From: Guadua angustifolia
Taxonomy: Eukaryota; Streptophyta; Magnoliopsida; Poales; Poaceae
Length of the DNA: 64,000 nucleotides
NCBI GenBank assembly: GCA_036346375.1
Contig: CM070518.1
Location: forward strand, 3,108,182 to 3,172,181
Direction: 5' to 3'
Part shown: positions 43,664 to 55,729 of the stretch, piece after piece
How positions within the stretch are numbered: the first letter of the stretch is position 1
Layout of the letters: each line of letters starts with the position of its first letter
The notes under the pieces: generated by a model
What the model saw: the letters and a program-made list of their open reading frames with translations, nothing else
The model's database searches: none
Told to the model about the DNA's origin: nothing
Program-made: the position numbers and the translations under genes

Positions 43664-46235
43664 TAGGGGTGCAATCGGATCAGATTCGGACGGATATCGC
43701 TCTTTCCATATCCTAAACCATATTTTTTATCGGATTCGGAATCGGATTCGGATAGTGTCGGATACGAATACGGTACGGATAATATCTGTTGCGGATTCGA
43801 ATCGAATACGGAGCGGAATTGATACGGTATCGAATAATTTTATCGGATAACGCGTGAAAACAGATATCGCAAAAAGCACACATATAGTACCGATTAACGA
43901 ACCGTATGAATGCAACATGCAACAAGATTATCGCAATCTAGTAAGTCATTTTATCGATCAATCCAACAAAGTTGAAAATTTGGTTCTTTCATGTATATAT
44001 CCATAAGCCGGCTACATCCAAGTGATGTGTAATCACACTTTCCTACATATCAAGACTGGCAAACAGCACCTCTTAATTACAACTCATGAATATGGAAGAT
44101 AATCATTCCAGTTTAAACCATACAAACTATTTAGCTAACTTCAGATCCTTCTGAACTTTTGAAGTTAACAGCTAACTGAGGTAAGGTAATTTGTTATAAA
44201 ATCCAAGTATGTAGCTTTACCTATACTGTGATCATGACCCAGAAAACAAACTTATTCTTGCATGCCCTTTTTCCCCTTTGTGACGATCTGTAAAAACCTA
44301 CAATTTGGAACCTTTTGACTCGCAATCCCATAATTTATCTTATGTACTGACGACACTAAAAAAACAGAATTAAGCCTCAAGTCGCCAATCCCATCCTCAT
44401 CCCATAATTTATCTTATATAACTGCACTAACCCTTTTTGATACTTTGATTCCATGTTGGTCCAGTAGTTTATAAACTTGCAAATTAACACATCATAAGTA
44501 TGTATCATAGATATTATAAAAAATATTGTAGTGTATTGAACTTTTTCCTTCTTGAAAAATTATAAAATATATGTCAATCAAAAGGATCTCATATGATTTT
44601 TAATATTTTCATTTTATTGCCCTAAAAATAGTTTTTCTGAACTTATTTGATCAAAGAGCACTCCCACTTTAAGTACCACCAACAAACCTAACAAAAGAAA
44701 AGGCAAAAAAATATTCCACCAGACATTATTCTCTTGTCTGCAAAGGCCAAACACATGACCATTTGTTTAGTGTTTTCAAAGGCCAAACACAAAGGCTTTT
44801 TTTTCATCCTTCCTCTTTGTTGTTTGTCCCTATGTGCATAAGGGATCAGGATGAACTGCCCATCTTATCTCACAGAAATTGAAAAGAAGTGCAAATTATT
44901 CACTACCACCACATAATTATGATACTAGAACATGGGCATGATCTTTTTTGTTCTTTTGAACTACACATAGGCATGAATTCCGATGACAAACAGTGTGCCA
45001 GTATCATGGTGTGGTTCTTAGAATTTTGACTAACCAAACAAACATTGATATCAGTGTCATATGAAATTGCTCCAAACTAGCATATTCAGACAAAACAAAA
45101 TGACCGATCAATTAGTAATCGAGATAGCCCCAAATTAGCATATTCAGACAAAACAAATGATCAATCAATTAGTAACCGAGATGATTTTCTTTCATTGTCA
45201 AATTTAGAAGACATGATCTCATATATACCTTCTCCAGGCAAGCTTGTGCGTCAGTGAAATCAAGTGCCAGAAGAATCAGGGCAGCAGTGATGGTGGTCCA
45301 AGACATGTTGAGCCCCAGGAGAAGCGAGATGAACATCCCAAGGGTCGTGAGATAAACGGCCGCCTTCCACACGAGCACCTTCCACCTCTTCTCCTTGGTC
45401 TCCTCCTCCTTCTTCTCGCCGTCGAAGCCATTGGGGTCTGCTCGGGCGCATCCTCGATGATCACGCTCGCCTGGTGGCTGGTCGCCCTGGTGATCTTGCG
45501 CTGGCCTTCATCTCGCGGTGGCAGACGGTGGACACCTCCACCATCTCTTGGGACATGCTCGACGCAAGCTTGATCTCGATGGCGATGGAGTTGGGGGACG
45601 GCGATGGAGTCGGGGGTGAGTCTCGAGAGAGAGGTAGAGTCGCAGAGAGGAGCTAGGGAGGAGGCGCTGAGGGGAGATGGGCTCGGGTGGGCGGCGGCGG
45701 GAGGCCCGGGCGGCGGCTCGGGTGGCGGTGGTAGGGTGGCGGCGGATCGTGAGAGAGGCTGGATCTGGATCGCTGGCGGCTGGCGCTGGAGCCTGGAGGG
45801 CTGGAGGGGATTTCCGACGGGAGGGCTGCGGGAGGGGCGGCGGGAGAGACTGAGGGCGGCGGCGATGGGAGGGCGGCAGCGCGGCGGCGCGGGAGGGCGG
45901 CTGGACGGGAAACAAGAGGAGACTGAGAGAGAGCTAGGGTTAGCGTCGCAGTGTTGTTGTGTCGGGTAGTAGGGGTCACCGGGTCAGAGACCAAGACAAG
46001 TAAGAGTCAAAACTAGTTTCGGATATCCGATTTTAGTAATTCGGATATATCCGAAAATTTTCTCGGAATATACCGATCCAACGGATAGTGCTCTCCCGAA
46101 TCCCAATCCGACATAAAATATCCGAAACCGAATCCGAATCCGAAAATTATCCGAAAAAAATATCCGAATCCGATCCGAACCTATCCGGTCGGTCGGTCGG
46201 TCGGTCGGCAAAATTCTGATCCGATTGCAACCCTA
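43664..46235. mobile_element. Pack-type hAT element carrying a transporter exon
   Basis: Perfect 8-bp duplications ATCCCAGC at 43656-43663 and 46236-46243. Ends TAGGGGTGCAATCGGATCAG and, reversed from the right, TAGGGTTGCAATCGGATCAG. Both subterminal regions are filled with CGGAT/ATCCG words (GGATTCGGAATCGGATTCGG; TCGGTCGGTCGGTCGG). No transposase was found. The 2572-bp interior holds a host-gene exon on the minus strand and a GC-rich block (about 45540-45950). It landed eight bases beyond the LTR element's target duplication. Confidence 0.9.
45229..45560 (-). pseudogene. Lsi2-like (ArsB/NhaD-type) silicon efflux transporter exon, captured in hAT
   Basis: On the minus strand, frames with at least two shifts give MSQEMVEVSTVCHREMKA, then EKKEEETKEKRWKVLVWKAA and VYLTTLGMFISLLLGLNMSW, TTITAALILLALDFTDAQAC and LEKV. 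This matches the middle cytoplasmic loop and following membrane helix of plant Lsi2-like efflux transporters (anion-permease fold). The homology stops at GAG AAG followed by GTATATATGAG, a splice donor, and intron-like AT-rich sequence follows to the left. So the piece was copied from genomic DNA with its exon border kept. Full proteins of about 470-500 residues have 11-12 helices; this piece has one. Not functional. Confidence 0.72.
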
Positions 46236-46243
46236 ATCCCAGC

Positions 46244-46913
46244 CAACACGCCACTGCCATTCTTTTCTCCTCATTGTGTTTCTGCAGAGGAATCCATCGA
46301 AACTGCTTCCTACACTCTGTTTCAATGGTTGGTGGGGCCATCTGAAGCCGATACATCAGCCGGCAATGCTACAGGTACTAAAATTTCCCTACAAAATCGT
46401 TACACAATCTAAATATATAAATTAAGGCGATGCATCTTTGTTCATAAATAGTGCTACATGTGCTAATTTTTCTTACGAAACCGATTCGAGACCTAAATAG
46501 AAGATGCGAAACCCATGTATCGGCGTTTGTAAAAAAGTTTGCGAGAAAATTTGAAGTAGTAGCTAGGCATAGCGGTGTTTACCTGGATTGTGTGATTTGT
46601 CAAATTGGAACTTGGGAGAGGTATGTGCCATGCTGCAATGCATAGATAGCCTTCCCTGGTACGAAAAGTGAAAATGCAGTACCTGTCGTGGTTTGATGAT
46701 AAATTTGTCTTACAAATTTTACCAAAATTTGTCATCAAATTGGTTAGTAATATTTTGATTAAAGATTGGCAAGAAAATGAAATAGAGAGCCAAGGGAGAA
46801 AGAAATCTTACCAAAATTTAGTAGCAAATCGAACGCTCCCCAAATTTGATCAACACTATTAAATTTTGGTATGGCAAGCATATGTAACCACTAGAAACAA
46901 GCCAAATAGAGGC
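46244..46913. other. spacer between two hAT elements, nothing recognised
   Basis: AT-rich sequence with weakly repeated AAATTT(G/T)(G/T)-type words from 46680 to 46865. No gene family is recognisable. Confidence 0.4.
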
Positions 46914-46921
46914 CCTAAATC

Positions 46922-47940
46922 TAGTGTTGAAAACGGTTCGGATATTTTCCGATCGATCCAGATATTTTCAGATGCGGATTCTGTTGGATCGGATATTTGT
47001 CAGATAGTATCGGATCGATACGGATACGAATTTTTTTTGTCAGATATGGATACGGATTCGGATAATCCGGATAATGGTGGGTCGGATATCCAGATAGACA
47101 TATGGGCTGGGCCAAGACTACTTTTTTGGCCAAAAAGGTTTCTTAATTTTAGAATTGTTTTCTAATTTAATTAATCTCTAAAGCAAGTTTCAATTATTAA
47201 AATTAGCAAACTAACTCCAAAAATTATGAAATGTTTTTGAGAAAGTTCCAGTAACAATATAACATTTAAAAAATTATTTTTAAGATTTTATCAGATTTTA
47301 ATTTTTCTCAAAAATTCAAAAACTCATATTCTTGATAGAAAAATATATTAAATAAGTAGCTAAAAATGCATAAAAACTCATAAATACATAATTTATTATT
47401 TTAAACATAATTCAACTAAGAATATAAATCTTGAGTCATTACATGTAAGTGTTATATACTTTTCCTAGAGATATGATATATAAATATTATCAAACTTTTA
47501 GTATGTTATGTGTTTGCTTCTATTTGTATCTCTCGAGCAAGGATTATCTTTATTTTGTATTTTAATCTGTGTGTATGATGAACTAATCATATGTGTGTGA
47601 TAAACTAAACCTTATATAATTTTGTTTGGGACATGGTATCTAACTATTGTCTAAGTGAATGAAAATGTTTACATTTGTTCAATTTTCAATAACATTTTGA
47701 TCAAATCAATTAGTTATGTGTTTTTGTTGATTTTTTATATACAATTTAAGGGGTTATCATGTTCCGATAAATATTCAAGACCGTATCCGATTTGATTCGT
47801 ATTCGATACTATCCGTATCCGCATTCGGATACGGATAGAATCCGGACTATCCGTATCCATATCCGCATCCGAGAAAAAAAATATGAAAATAAATATAGCA
47901 GAGCAATTATCCATCCGTATCTGATCCGTTTTCACCCCTA
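46922..47940. mobile_element. non-autonomous hAT element, 1019 bp, with CGGATA subterminal arrays
   Basis: Perfect 8-bp duplications CCTAAATC at 46914-46921 and 47941-47948. Ends TAGTGTTGAAAACGGTTCGG and, reversed from the right, TAGGGGTGAAAACGGATCAG. The subterminal ~180 bp on both sides consist of ATATCCG/CGGATAC words in opposite orientation. The middle is AT-rich and non-coding. The TIR layout (TAGGGGTG...) resembles that of the Pack-type element at 43664-46235. Confidence 0.9.
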
Positions 47941-47948
47941 CCTAAATC

Positions 47949-48399
47949 CACGCGTAGTGAGAACATGCATGTGAGCATTTACAGGTGCACTTTAGGTTCG
48001 TTGTGAAGAAGTAACGGAGGAGGACCTGATCCAGCTAGCTTGCAAAGGAGGATAAAGACGTTGGATCTTGGATATGTATGCTGTCATGTGGTTGCATGAG
48101 TCACTCATAACACCCTACTATAGTTTGCAGAATCGCCGGCCTGAGGATCATTTGAGCCGGCTCGGCTCAAAAAAAAATTACGTTTTAGTCCTTTTATAAA
48201 TTACGAATAGGTTCTTCGTGATTTTTTGTGAGAGGAAGATATTTTCCCCGAAAATTGCGTTTGGGTCCCTCATGCGCCGTTTAACGGAAAGAACCTCCCG
48301 TTAAATTCAAATCGCGAACAAGCCCTTTTCTAATTTTTTCAAAGATAGCGACAGGTCCAAAACGTAACATTGTGTCCTTGCTCCTTACGTCTAGGTCCT
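47949..48399. other. spacer with low-complexity patches, nothing recognised
   Basis: No family is recognisable. A GCCGGCTCGGCTC stretch precedes an A tract near 48170. Confidence 0.35.
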
Positions 48400-49490
48400 T
48401 TCTCCGTTTTTCCCGGGAAAAAATGTTTTCGTCACTAGGAATATGTGTGCAGCTCTATCTCTAGACTTTTTTCCCACCTCGATTTCCTATCTAGATCTCT
48501 GATATTTTTTAAAACATGTATTATTACTCCGCAAGCGCGTCGATCTCTGATATTTTTTAAAACATGTATTATTACTCCGTGAACGCGTAGAGTGTTAAGC
48601 TCGACAAAAGAAGGTTATCATCTCTAATAATTTTTCACCCTTTTCCCTCTAGACTTTTTCCACACCGCGGTTTTCCAGCTCGGTCTCCAATATTTTCCAA
48701 ATAATTCATCAAAAGAGATATTTCTACAGCTCTATCTCTCTACTTTTTTCCCCGTTTCGCTCATTATTTCGACGATTTAAAAAATAAAACGCCACGAAAA
48801 AAATCCCCTCTGAAAAAAAATGACCTTGGCGTGTTACGCCGCGAGTCTCTAATATTTTTTAAAATATGTCCTTTCTCCGTTTTCCCGGGAAAAAAATGTT
48901 TTCGTCGCCAGAAATATTTGTGCAGCTCTATCTCTAGACTTTTTTCCCAGCTCTATTTCCCATCTCTATCTCGATATTTTTAAAACATGTATTATTACTC
49001 ATGACGCGTCGATCTCGATATTTTTTAAAACATGTATTATTACTCCATGACGCCAGAGAGTGTTAAGCTTCGCCAAAAGAAGGTTGTCATCTCTAATAAT
49101 TTTTCACCCTTTTCCCTATAGACTTTTTCCCCGCCGCGTTTTCCAGCTCGGTCTCCAATATTTTCCAAATAATTCGTTGAAAGAGATATTTCTACAACTC
49201 TATCTCTCTATTTTTTTCCCATTTCGACGATTTTAAAAATAAAACGCCGCCGAGAAAAAAGTAAATTTTTTCTACGAAAAAATGACACGCGCGGCGTGTT
49301 ACGCCGCGAGTCTTTAATATTTTTAAAAACATGTATTATTACTCGGTGAACGCGTAGAGTGTTAAACTCGACAAAAAGAAGGTTGACATCTCTAATAATT
49401 TTTCACCCTTTTCCCTCTAGACTTTTTCCCGCCGCAGTTTAAAAAAACTTATTTTTTTTCGAAAAAACGACACGCGCGACGTGTTACGCT
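48400..49490. repeat. complex tandem array, unit about 470 bp, with 48-bp subrepeats
   Basis: TCTCCGTTTTTCCCGGGAAA at about 48401 recurs near 48874 with the same downstream order: TCTAGACTTTTTTCCCA, then GATATTTTTTAAAACATGTA, AGAGTGTTAAGCTCGACAAA, TCTAATAATTTTTCACCC, TCTCCAATATTTTCCAAATA, then a Tyr-codon-free GTGTTACGCCGCGAGTCT. A shortened third copy runs from about 49300 to 49490. Inside unit 1, GATCTCTGATATTTTTTAAA occurs at 48494 and again at 48542, a 48-bp period. No coding. Confidence 0.8.
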
Positions 49491-50358
49491 GAAAATTTCC
49501 TAGTATGCTCCTATATATGCATGGCACTTCTCAGGACAAATCTTTCTTCTCGAGCCAGTTCACTGGCCTTCCATGGATTTGGTTCTAGACATGCACAAAA
49601 TTCTTGGGCACGGGCAACCAACCCTACACAACAAGGTGGGAATTAAAAGGGAAGTTGTTGATCACACAATGTTTGGGATCATAAAAATTAGCCTTGGAAC
49701 TTAGTTTCAAAGAATAGATGATTCCTGTACTCTGACCGTTTATTTGTGGGGTCGACATGTTAGCTACTGTTCGTGACAAGTAGTTGAACCCACATATCTG
49801 TACAGTGGAATTGTTTTACGCTCCTATACTACACAATAGTCAATTTTGCGATGGATCGAACTCGAACATGAGGTGAAAACCAATGGAACTTACCCTCATG
49901 TCGTTCGCAATCAACGTTCATATTGTAGTTTTCCCTCCATGTGAGCAGACACATGATGTAGGCCTTATTTTATATGCTCGAATATACTAAGCCCTTTCGA
50001 GCAAAACCGGCCGGAGACGGCAGGGAAAATGCTAGAATAGGATTCAAAGTACAGGCATTATTGTTCACAAGATTTTGTAGACATAACGTTAACATCAATC
50101 AATTCAACTCCATAAAGTAGTAGCACACCATAGATAATAATAAGAAGTTTGGTTGGAAGAATATAAGGTGTAGAATATGGATGGCACATTGATTGGTGAG
50201 TTGAATATGCTTGATGTGGACAAAAAGATGAGTTACAGGCTAACCCTTTGTATGAGTGGCACAAAGCATGCTTGCGAGTGACTTCCATTGTTCCATTGGA
50301 GGGTGACAGAAACCTCCATTTTCTACATGGAAAAGGTTCCCCCCACTCACATTCACAA
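49491..50358. other. unassigned region
   Basis: A minus-strand open frame at 50058-50288 shows no family features. No bounded repeat found. Confidence 0.35.
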
Positions 50359-51610
50359 CCAATAGGATCTTGGTTTATTGCGACCGTATTTTTGTTTCAA
50401 GCTTCTTATGATATAAAATAGAGTAAATTTCACAAAACTACAAGTAATTTTGTATAAATTATTATAAAACTACATTTTAGCTTCTATTTCACAAAAATAT
50501 AGATTTTAGGAGAATTTGTGTTATAAAACTATAGGTTTTAGAGTTGACTGTTCTTGTAACAGATCTGACAGTCTGAGCCCATATGTCAGCATCACACGCG
50601 AGTAGTATTGTGAAATTTACTCTATAAAATATGGTAATATGTCCATGTAATGGCCTATTGTACTTAGGGCATCTCCAATGGTGCCACTTCAGCTTATAAA
50701 GATTTTGCTTAGGTGGAAAGGAAAAATAAGAGAGAGATAGGGCTACTAATGGTGATTCCAAAGCACTTATTATCTATTACATGTGGACCAATATTTAATT
50801 TTATAGACAATGCTATAGCTAATCCATTGGAGATGTTGTCTATATGCTATCTATAGATGACATGGATATTTTTTATAGCTAGCACTATTGGAGATGCTCT
50901 TAGAAATGTTGGAATGCGGTGAAAAACATGTGTTGACTGTCTCAAAGCGGCCTATGGGATCACCTTACTTTTTTTTTCTGTAGCGACGAAATCATGTCAC
51001 TTCATCTACCTTCTTGTGGAAAAAGGATATTCTTCTGTGCACATAATATGCCATGATACTTATTTACGTATAATTTGCATACCAATTGTAAGATGAAAGG
51101 CAAATAAGATCTAGATTTATTGCAGCTGTATTTTTGTTTCAAGCTTCTTATGATATAAAATAGAGTAAATTTTACAAAGCTACAGGTTTTTTTTTACAAA
51201 TTATCAGAAAACTACATATTTTAACTTATATTTCACAAAAAATATAGATTTTAGGAGAATTTATATCATAAAACTATAGGTTTTAGAATTGACTGGTTCT
51301 TGTAACAGATCTGACAGTCTTAACCCATATGATAACCTCACGCGTGAGTAGTTTTGTGAAATTTACTCTATAAAATATGATAATATGCCCATGTAATGGC
51401 CTATTGTACTTAGAAATGTTGAAAGGCGGTGAAAAACATGTATTGACTGTCTCAAAGCAGCCTATGGGATCACCTTACTTCTTTTTTTTCGTAGTGACGA
51501 AATCATGTTACTTCATCTGCCTTCATGTGGAAAAAGGATATTCTTCTGTGCACATAATATGCCATGATACTTATTTACCTATAATTTGCATACCAATTGT
51601 AAGCTGAAAG
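50359..51610. repeat. two-copy tandem duplication, unit about 506 bp, first copy holding a MITE
   Basis: Copy 1 (50359-51100) and copy 2 (51101-51610) run in the same direction with the same words in order: GTATTTTTGTTTCAAGCTTC, GATATAAAATAGAGTAAATT, AGGTTTTAGA(G/A)TTGACTG, TGTAACAGATCTGACAGTC, GCCTATTGTACTTAG and GGAAAAAGGATATTCTTCTG. Copy 1 is longer by a 233-bp MITE plus its target duplication. No coding. Confidence 0.88.
50667..50899. mobile_element. Tourist-like MITE (GGGCATCTCCAATGG ends)
   Basis: Ends GGGCATCTCCAATGG and, reversed from the right, GAGCATCTCCAATAG. TTA duplications at 50664-50666 and 50900-50902. The second tandem copy keeps the empty site TACTTAGAAATG at about 51408-51419. 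Confidence 0.92.
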
Positions 51611-51814
51611 GCAAATAACAGAATGTAGAAATACGCAAGAAGAGGCAAAGATTACTTTTCAAATCTATGCATGGGAGAAAACATTGAACGAGAATATTCT
51701 GAATTAATAATTTAGCATTATACGCTTTGTGGGAAAACAGACATTTCGACTGATACAAGTAAAATATTGTTTTCACAGAAACCTTCTGAACTCCGTCTCT
51801 AGCTATGATCTTCG

Positions 51815-52445
51815 GTAGGGATCAAAACAGAACGGAAATGGTCAATAAATGATTGTTCCATTTCTATTTCTATATTTTTTATCGGTAACGAAAACAAAAT
51901 CGGAAATCCCAAAAACAAATAGTGATGGAAACGGATGCGGAATGGAACGGAGCAGATACAGAAACGAAAACAGAAATTCCATCCAGGTATGTTCCTAGTT
52001 GTAACACCCTAAAAATTTGCAAATTCTTTAATTGAGCATTTAATTAGGATTTTATGAATATTTTCTGAATTTTTAGCATTTAATTAATGATTTTTTTCTA
52101 TTTTCATATTTAAATAAATAATTTATTTGAGAAAAACAAAACCAAAATCTTGCTGGAAATAATTTTCTTAAGTTCAAAATATTATAAAATATTTTTGAGA
52201 ATTTTTGAACTCTATTTGATATTTTCTATAAAGCAATATATATTTATGGTATTATTTAAAATAGAAAATGGAATTTCTGATTTCATTTATACGGAACTTC
52301 CGTTTCCATCGAAACTGGCTCTCCTATGTCTGTTTCCATTTCTGTACCGATATTTTCCATTTCTGTTTAAAAAAAGGTTTCTGTATTTTCGCTTTTCTCC
52401 GAACGATCAAAACTCCATTTCCGCTAGGTAAACATGAGAAACAAA
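51815..52445. mobile_element. degenerate AACGGAA-rich hAT-like element with an LTR fragment inside
   Basis: The outer parts contain GAACGGAAATGG, GGAATGGAACGGAGC and, inverted on the right, CCGTTTCCATCG and CCATTTCTG. The start TAGGGATCAAAACAGAACGG resembles the TAGGG-type hAT ends in this window. Inside, GTTGTAACACCCTAAAAATT (about 51998) looks like the start of a chromovirus LTR of which only about 250 bp remain. Ends and target duplications are uncertain. Confidence 0.45.
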
Positions 52446-52629
52446 ACATACTCTTTCCATTCTATTGTGTCAGTACTCGGTGAATGGCATTGTAGCTAGG
52501 GCTATTCTTGTTTTGAGCTTAAAGGCTAGAGATTCCATTCCTAAATCTTCTTAACTAATCAGGACTTTGTTTTATCTGATTCCTTACTCCAGGTTCTCTT
52601 GTGAGACTACTCTTCCTTTCCTTGCTTTC

Positions 52630-52759
52630 ATGGCCTCCTCGACAGCAAGAAAGAAGAACAATAGGCAAAACAAGTTCCCAATCGAGGCTAACACGCCACT
52701 CCTTCATGATGATGTCAATGGCATGAGCAGGAGCAAGTCATATGTGCTGCATGTTGCAG
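52630..52759 (+). other. possible first coding exon of an unknown gene, cut off by the hAT element
   Basis: ATG at 52630 opens a hydrophilic frame (MASSTARKKNNRQNKFPIEA, then NTPLLHDDVNGMSRSKSYV) up to a good donor site (TTGCAG, GTGGGC at 52760). The composition is coding-like. The protein is not recognised. The hAT element starting at 52815 would lie in the following intron. It may equally be chance. Confidence 0.35.
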
Positions 52760-53188
52760 GTGGGCATCACTCACCCTTGAATGTGAAGCAGTTGGATTGG
52801 ATCTCATCTAGGCCTAGTGGTGGGAGTCGTGCCATACTAGGCCAGCCTAGCATGGGCCCATCATGCTTCATGCCTGAACAGTGTTGGGTCGAGATGGCCC
52901 ATCATGCCCGCGTGTAGGCCTGACTCGCCTTCGGCGAGCCCAGGCACATTCCATTTGCACTTTGTGCCATACCGGCCTAAGTCTAGCCTATTTGCATTAT
53001 TGTGACAAGAGGGAAAGAGCTGGAGACGCACAGAGCTGAGGCAATGGACACAAATGTTTAAAAAAAGAAGTAAATTTTATTCATTCTTGAATAGGTACAT
53101 AGTTATTGCCTCGTTAAAAACCTTACACCCCAGTGTGGAGTACCCCCGATAAGGAAAAGAGTACAATAACTACATACATATGCATAGA

Positions 53189-55424
53189 CTACTCGAGGCC
53201 GAGATGATCAAAGTCAGCTATCGTGCCCATGATCTTCAGATCCTCGGTCTAATATTGTGTCCTGTAATCTGCATGGTCCCGGTTTTTTAAGCATGTAATT
53301 GCCTCAACCATCCCATGTCTAAGATAAGATCTCCTTGGCTCAAGTATCATCTCTACCAAACTGAAAATGGCTTCTAAAGAGATAGTGGATGCCCGAAACC
53401 AGACAGTGGATGCCCAAAACCACAAATATCCCGTGTAAAATGCGATAGCATGGGGTAAACAAGTTTGCATTTCTCCACCCCAAGAGCAAGCTGAGTCGAT
53501 TGACCTTGTCCATATCAAACTCGCTCTCCATGAAAGGCGTCTCGAGATAGCGGTTGATCTCTACTCATGGATTCCATTGTGACCTGCTTAGTGCTTCGGA
53601 AGATGAACTAGACGCCTTGCCTTTTAGCTTCTTCCATTTGTTTGAAGCAGTCAAACTGCCTTGTGCTTATTGCATTGTTACGGTAGTTCTTCTTTCTTCA
53701 CTTCTGCTCCCAAATTTTTCATAATATTTGTTAAAAACTTTTAAAAACTCGTTATAAACATTAATATAAGCCTCATAAAAATCAAGATTGAATGTTTCAC
53801 CTATTCTCTCAAAGGTGCCCTGTAAATCAGATAATTTTCTTCAAGGATCTAGAATAACAGAAAAACAGTAGAGATGTGGAATAGTTTGAAAATATTTTAA
53901 TTTTTTTCTCCATTGGTTCTATAATGGGTTGTAAAATATCATTATCTCTATTTTCTTTAAAACTGATAGCAATAGTCCAAAGCCACTCGATGGCTGAGTA
54001 AGAAATTGGGTAGTAAACACTAGATAATATTTTGGTTGTATTGTAAAAAATTTCTAAAAATTAAAGAAAATGACGGACAACTTCCCAATCCACATAATGA
54101 ACCAATGACTTACCATTATTGCAATTGATAGATACTATGATAATATGCTCGTAGTCCTTGTGCTACTCCAGTATAGTATGCACAGAGTTCCATCTAACCA
54201 TTATATCAAGGTTGAATCTTCTTAGTAGCTTATTATTGGCCCTATAGTACTCGAGAACTGGACAAACCTTACAGTCAAACTTGTAAAAAATTTGATAGTA
54301 TCACATATGTTGTTCAAACTAGGTTTTATTATATCCAAACCTGCCTACACAACGAGATTAATGATGTAGCATACGTATCTCTGGTGGAGTACGAAACCTC
54401 CAACATAAGTCTATAGGTGTGGTCTCCATGGCAGTCATGTTATCTGATGCATTGTCAAGAGTGATAGAAATAATTCTATTTTCTATGTTAAAGTCAGTAA
54501 TAACCTCAAGTACATGGTTCATTTAGTCTCTTCGGTGTGTGCCTCATCGATTAGCCTAAACCCTATGACCCTTTTGTTTAAGACGTAGTTGTCATCCAAG
54601 TAATGTGCGACAACATTAAGATAGGCTACTCTTTGGTGGGACAAAGTCCATATATCTAATGTTAAGGCAAAAGAATAGCTAACTCTCGTGAAGGCCTATT
54701 TCAACACTGCTAGGTTATTTGTGTACATTGTGTATATGTCACATATATTTGTTCGCCTACTAATGTGTTAGTATTGTGAGCAAAAATCACGTTGTACCAT
54801 CCTTTCTAAGTTAAAGATCCTTAGTAACTATGTAATGTGCAATTTTGTCTCTAGCTATATCAGCATTCTATATCCATGTATTTACCAAACCATCGATGCT
54901 GAAATTGAGTTGTGTCTAGACACCCTTGCTCGGCCTCCGTCCTACTGATATACTTTTCAAGCATGCTTCCGTGTACCGCATAAGATGACTTGTTCTTCCA
55001 CATACACATGCAGTTAATTTAGATTGATAATATTTACAAATAACATACACTACCTCACATCTGTCCATAATTTCAATAGTTCTATCTATATGTTGCCAGT
55101 ACCATACCCATTGCGACTGCCAGATATGGACACCTGTGCTGGATGCAGTGATGTAGCAACATCAAAGCTCGGCCTGGAATCGGATACTGACGCCTGTCCC
55201 GAACACATAGATGTAGCACCATCATAGCTCGCTACGAATACCGATGCCCACCCCTTAGGAATGTAAGAGGCATCCTTGATGTCGTGCATACCATCTAAAT
55301 GACGGTCATCCATACCATAGTCTCTCATCTTAGAGAAGAGATGGTGCAAATCGATCTCCTGATCCCGACAAGGAGGGTTTGGAGAGCGAGGGTGTGCTAT
55401 CTTACCCTTGCTCTTGCCAAACAT
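53189..55424 (-). pseudogene. Ac-like hAT transposase, many stops
   Basis: ATG at 55424 starts MFGKSKGKIAHPRSPNPPC; the first 112 residues are open. Further left, in mixed frames, come the RNase-H-like core (ALTLDIWTLSHQRVAYLNVV, HYLDDNYVLNKRVIGFRLID, TLDNASDN-like, LHQRYVCYIINLVVQAGLDI) and the dimerisation region (YRILHGIFVVLGIHYLF, FSLVEMILEPRRSYL, MVEAITCLKN). The C-terminal end is EDLKIMGTIADFDHLGLE with a TAG at 53189-53191. Family members start their core with LTLDxW and have about 650-700 residues. Several in-frame stops and shifts leave it inactive. Confidence 0.8.
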
Positions 55425-55729
55425 TTTGTTCCGTGGCTAGAGAGTAAAAAAGAGAGCAAACTTAGAGTAAACATAGAGAAAAATGAGAGAGTGAGTGAGA
55501 TATGTTAAACAAATGTGAGAGCGAGAAATGTGCTGAAGTGCTGAACAAATGAGAGCACTCGATCTGATTTTATAGCGAGCATAATCCCCTATTGAAATCA
55601 GGAGCGAGATGGAATTAACCAAGTGAAAATTAAAATCAGCTTTATTTCTTTTCATGCGTCACATCACTATTTGTTTTTGTCATTGCAGAGATCTAAAAAT
55701 TTAGTGCCTATTGGGGGAATCATTCCCCC

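Noticed and set aside
45508..45994. GC-rich open frames next to the Lsi2-like exon
   Set aside because: Open in several frames on both strands with low-complexity products. At most part of the captured donor region.
52630..52917. Single-exon gene continuing into the hAT element
   Set aside because: After the donor-like site at 52760 the frame runs into hAT terminal sequence. Only the first part could be real.
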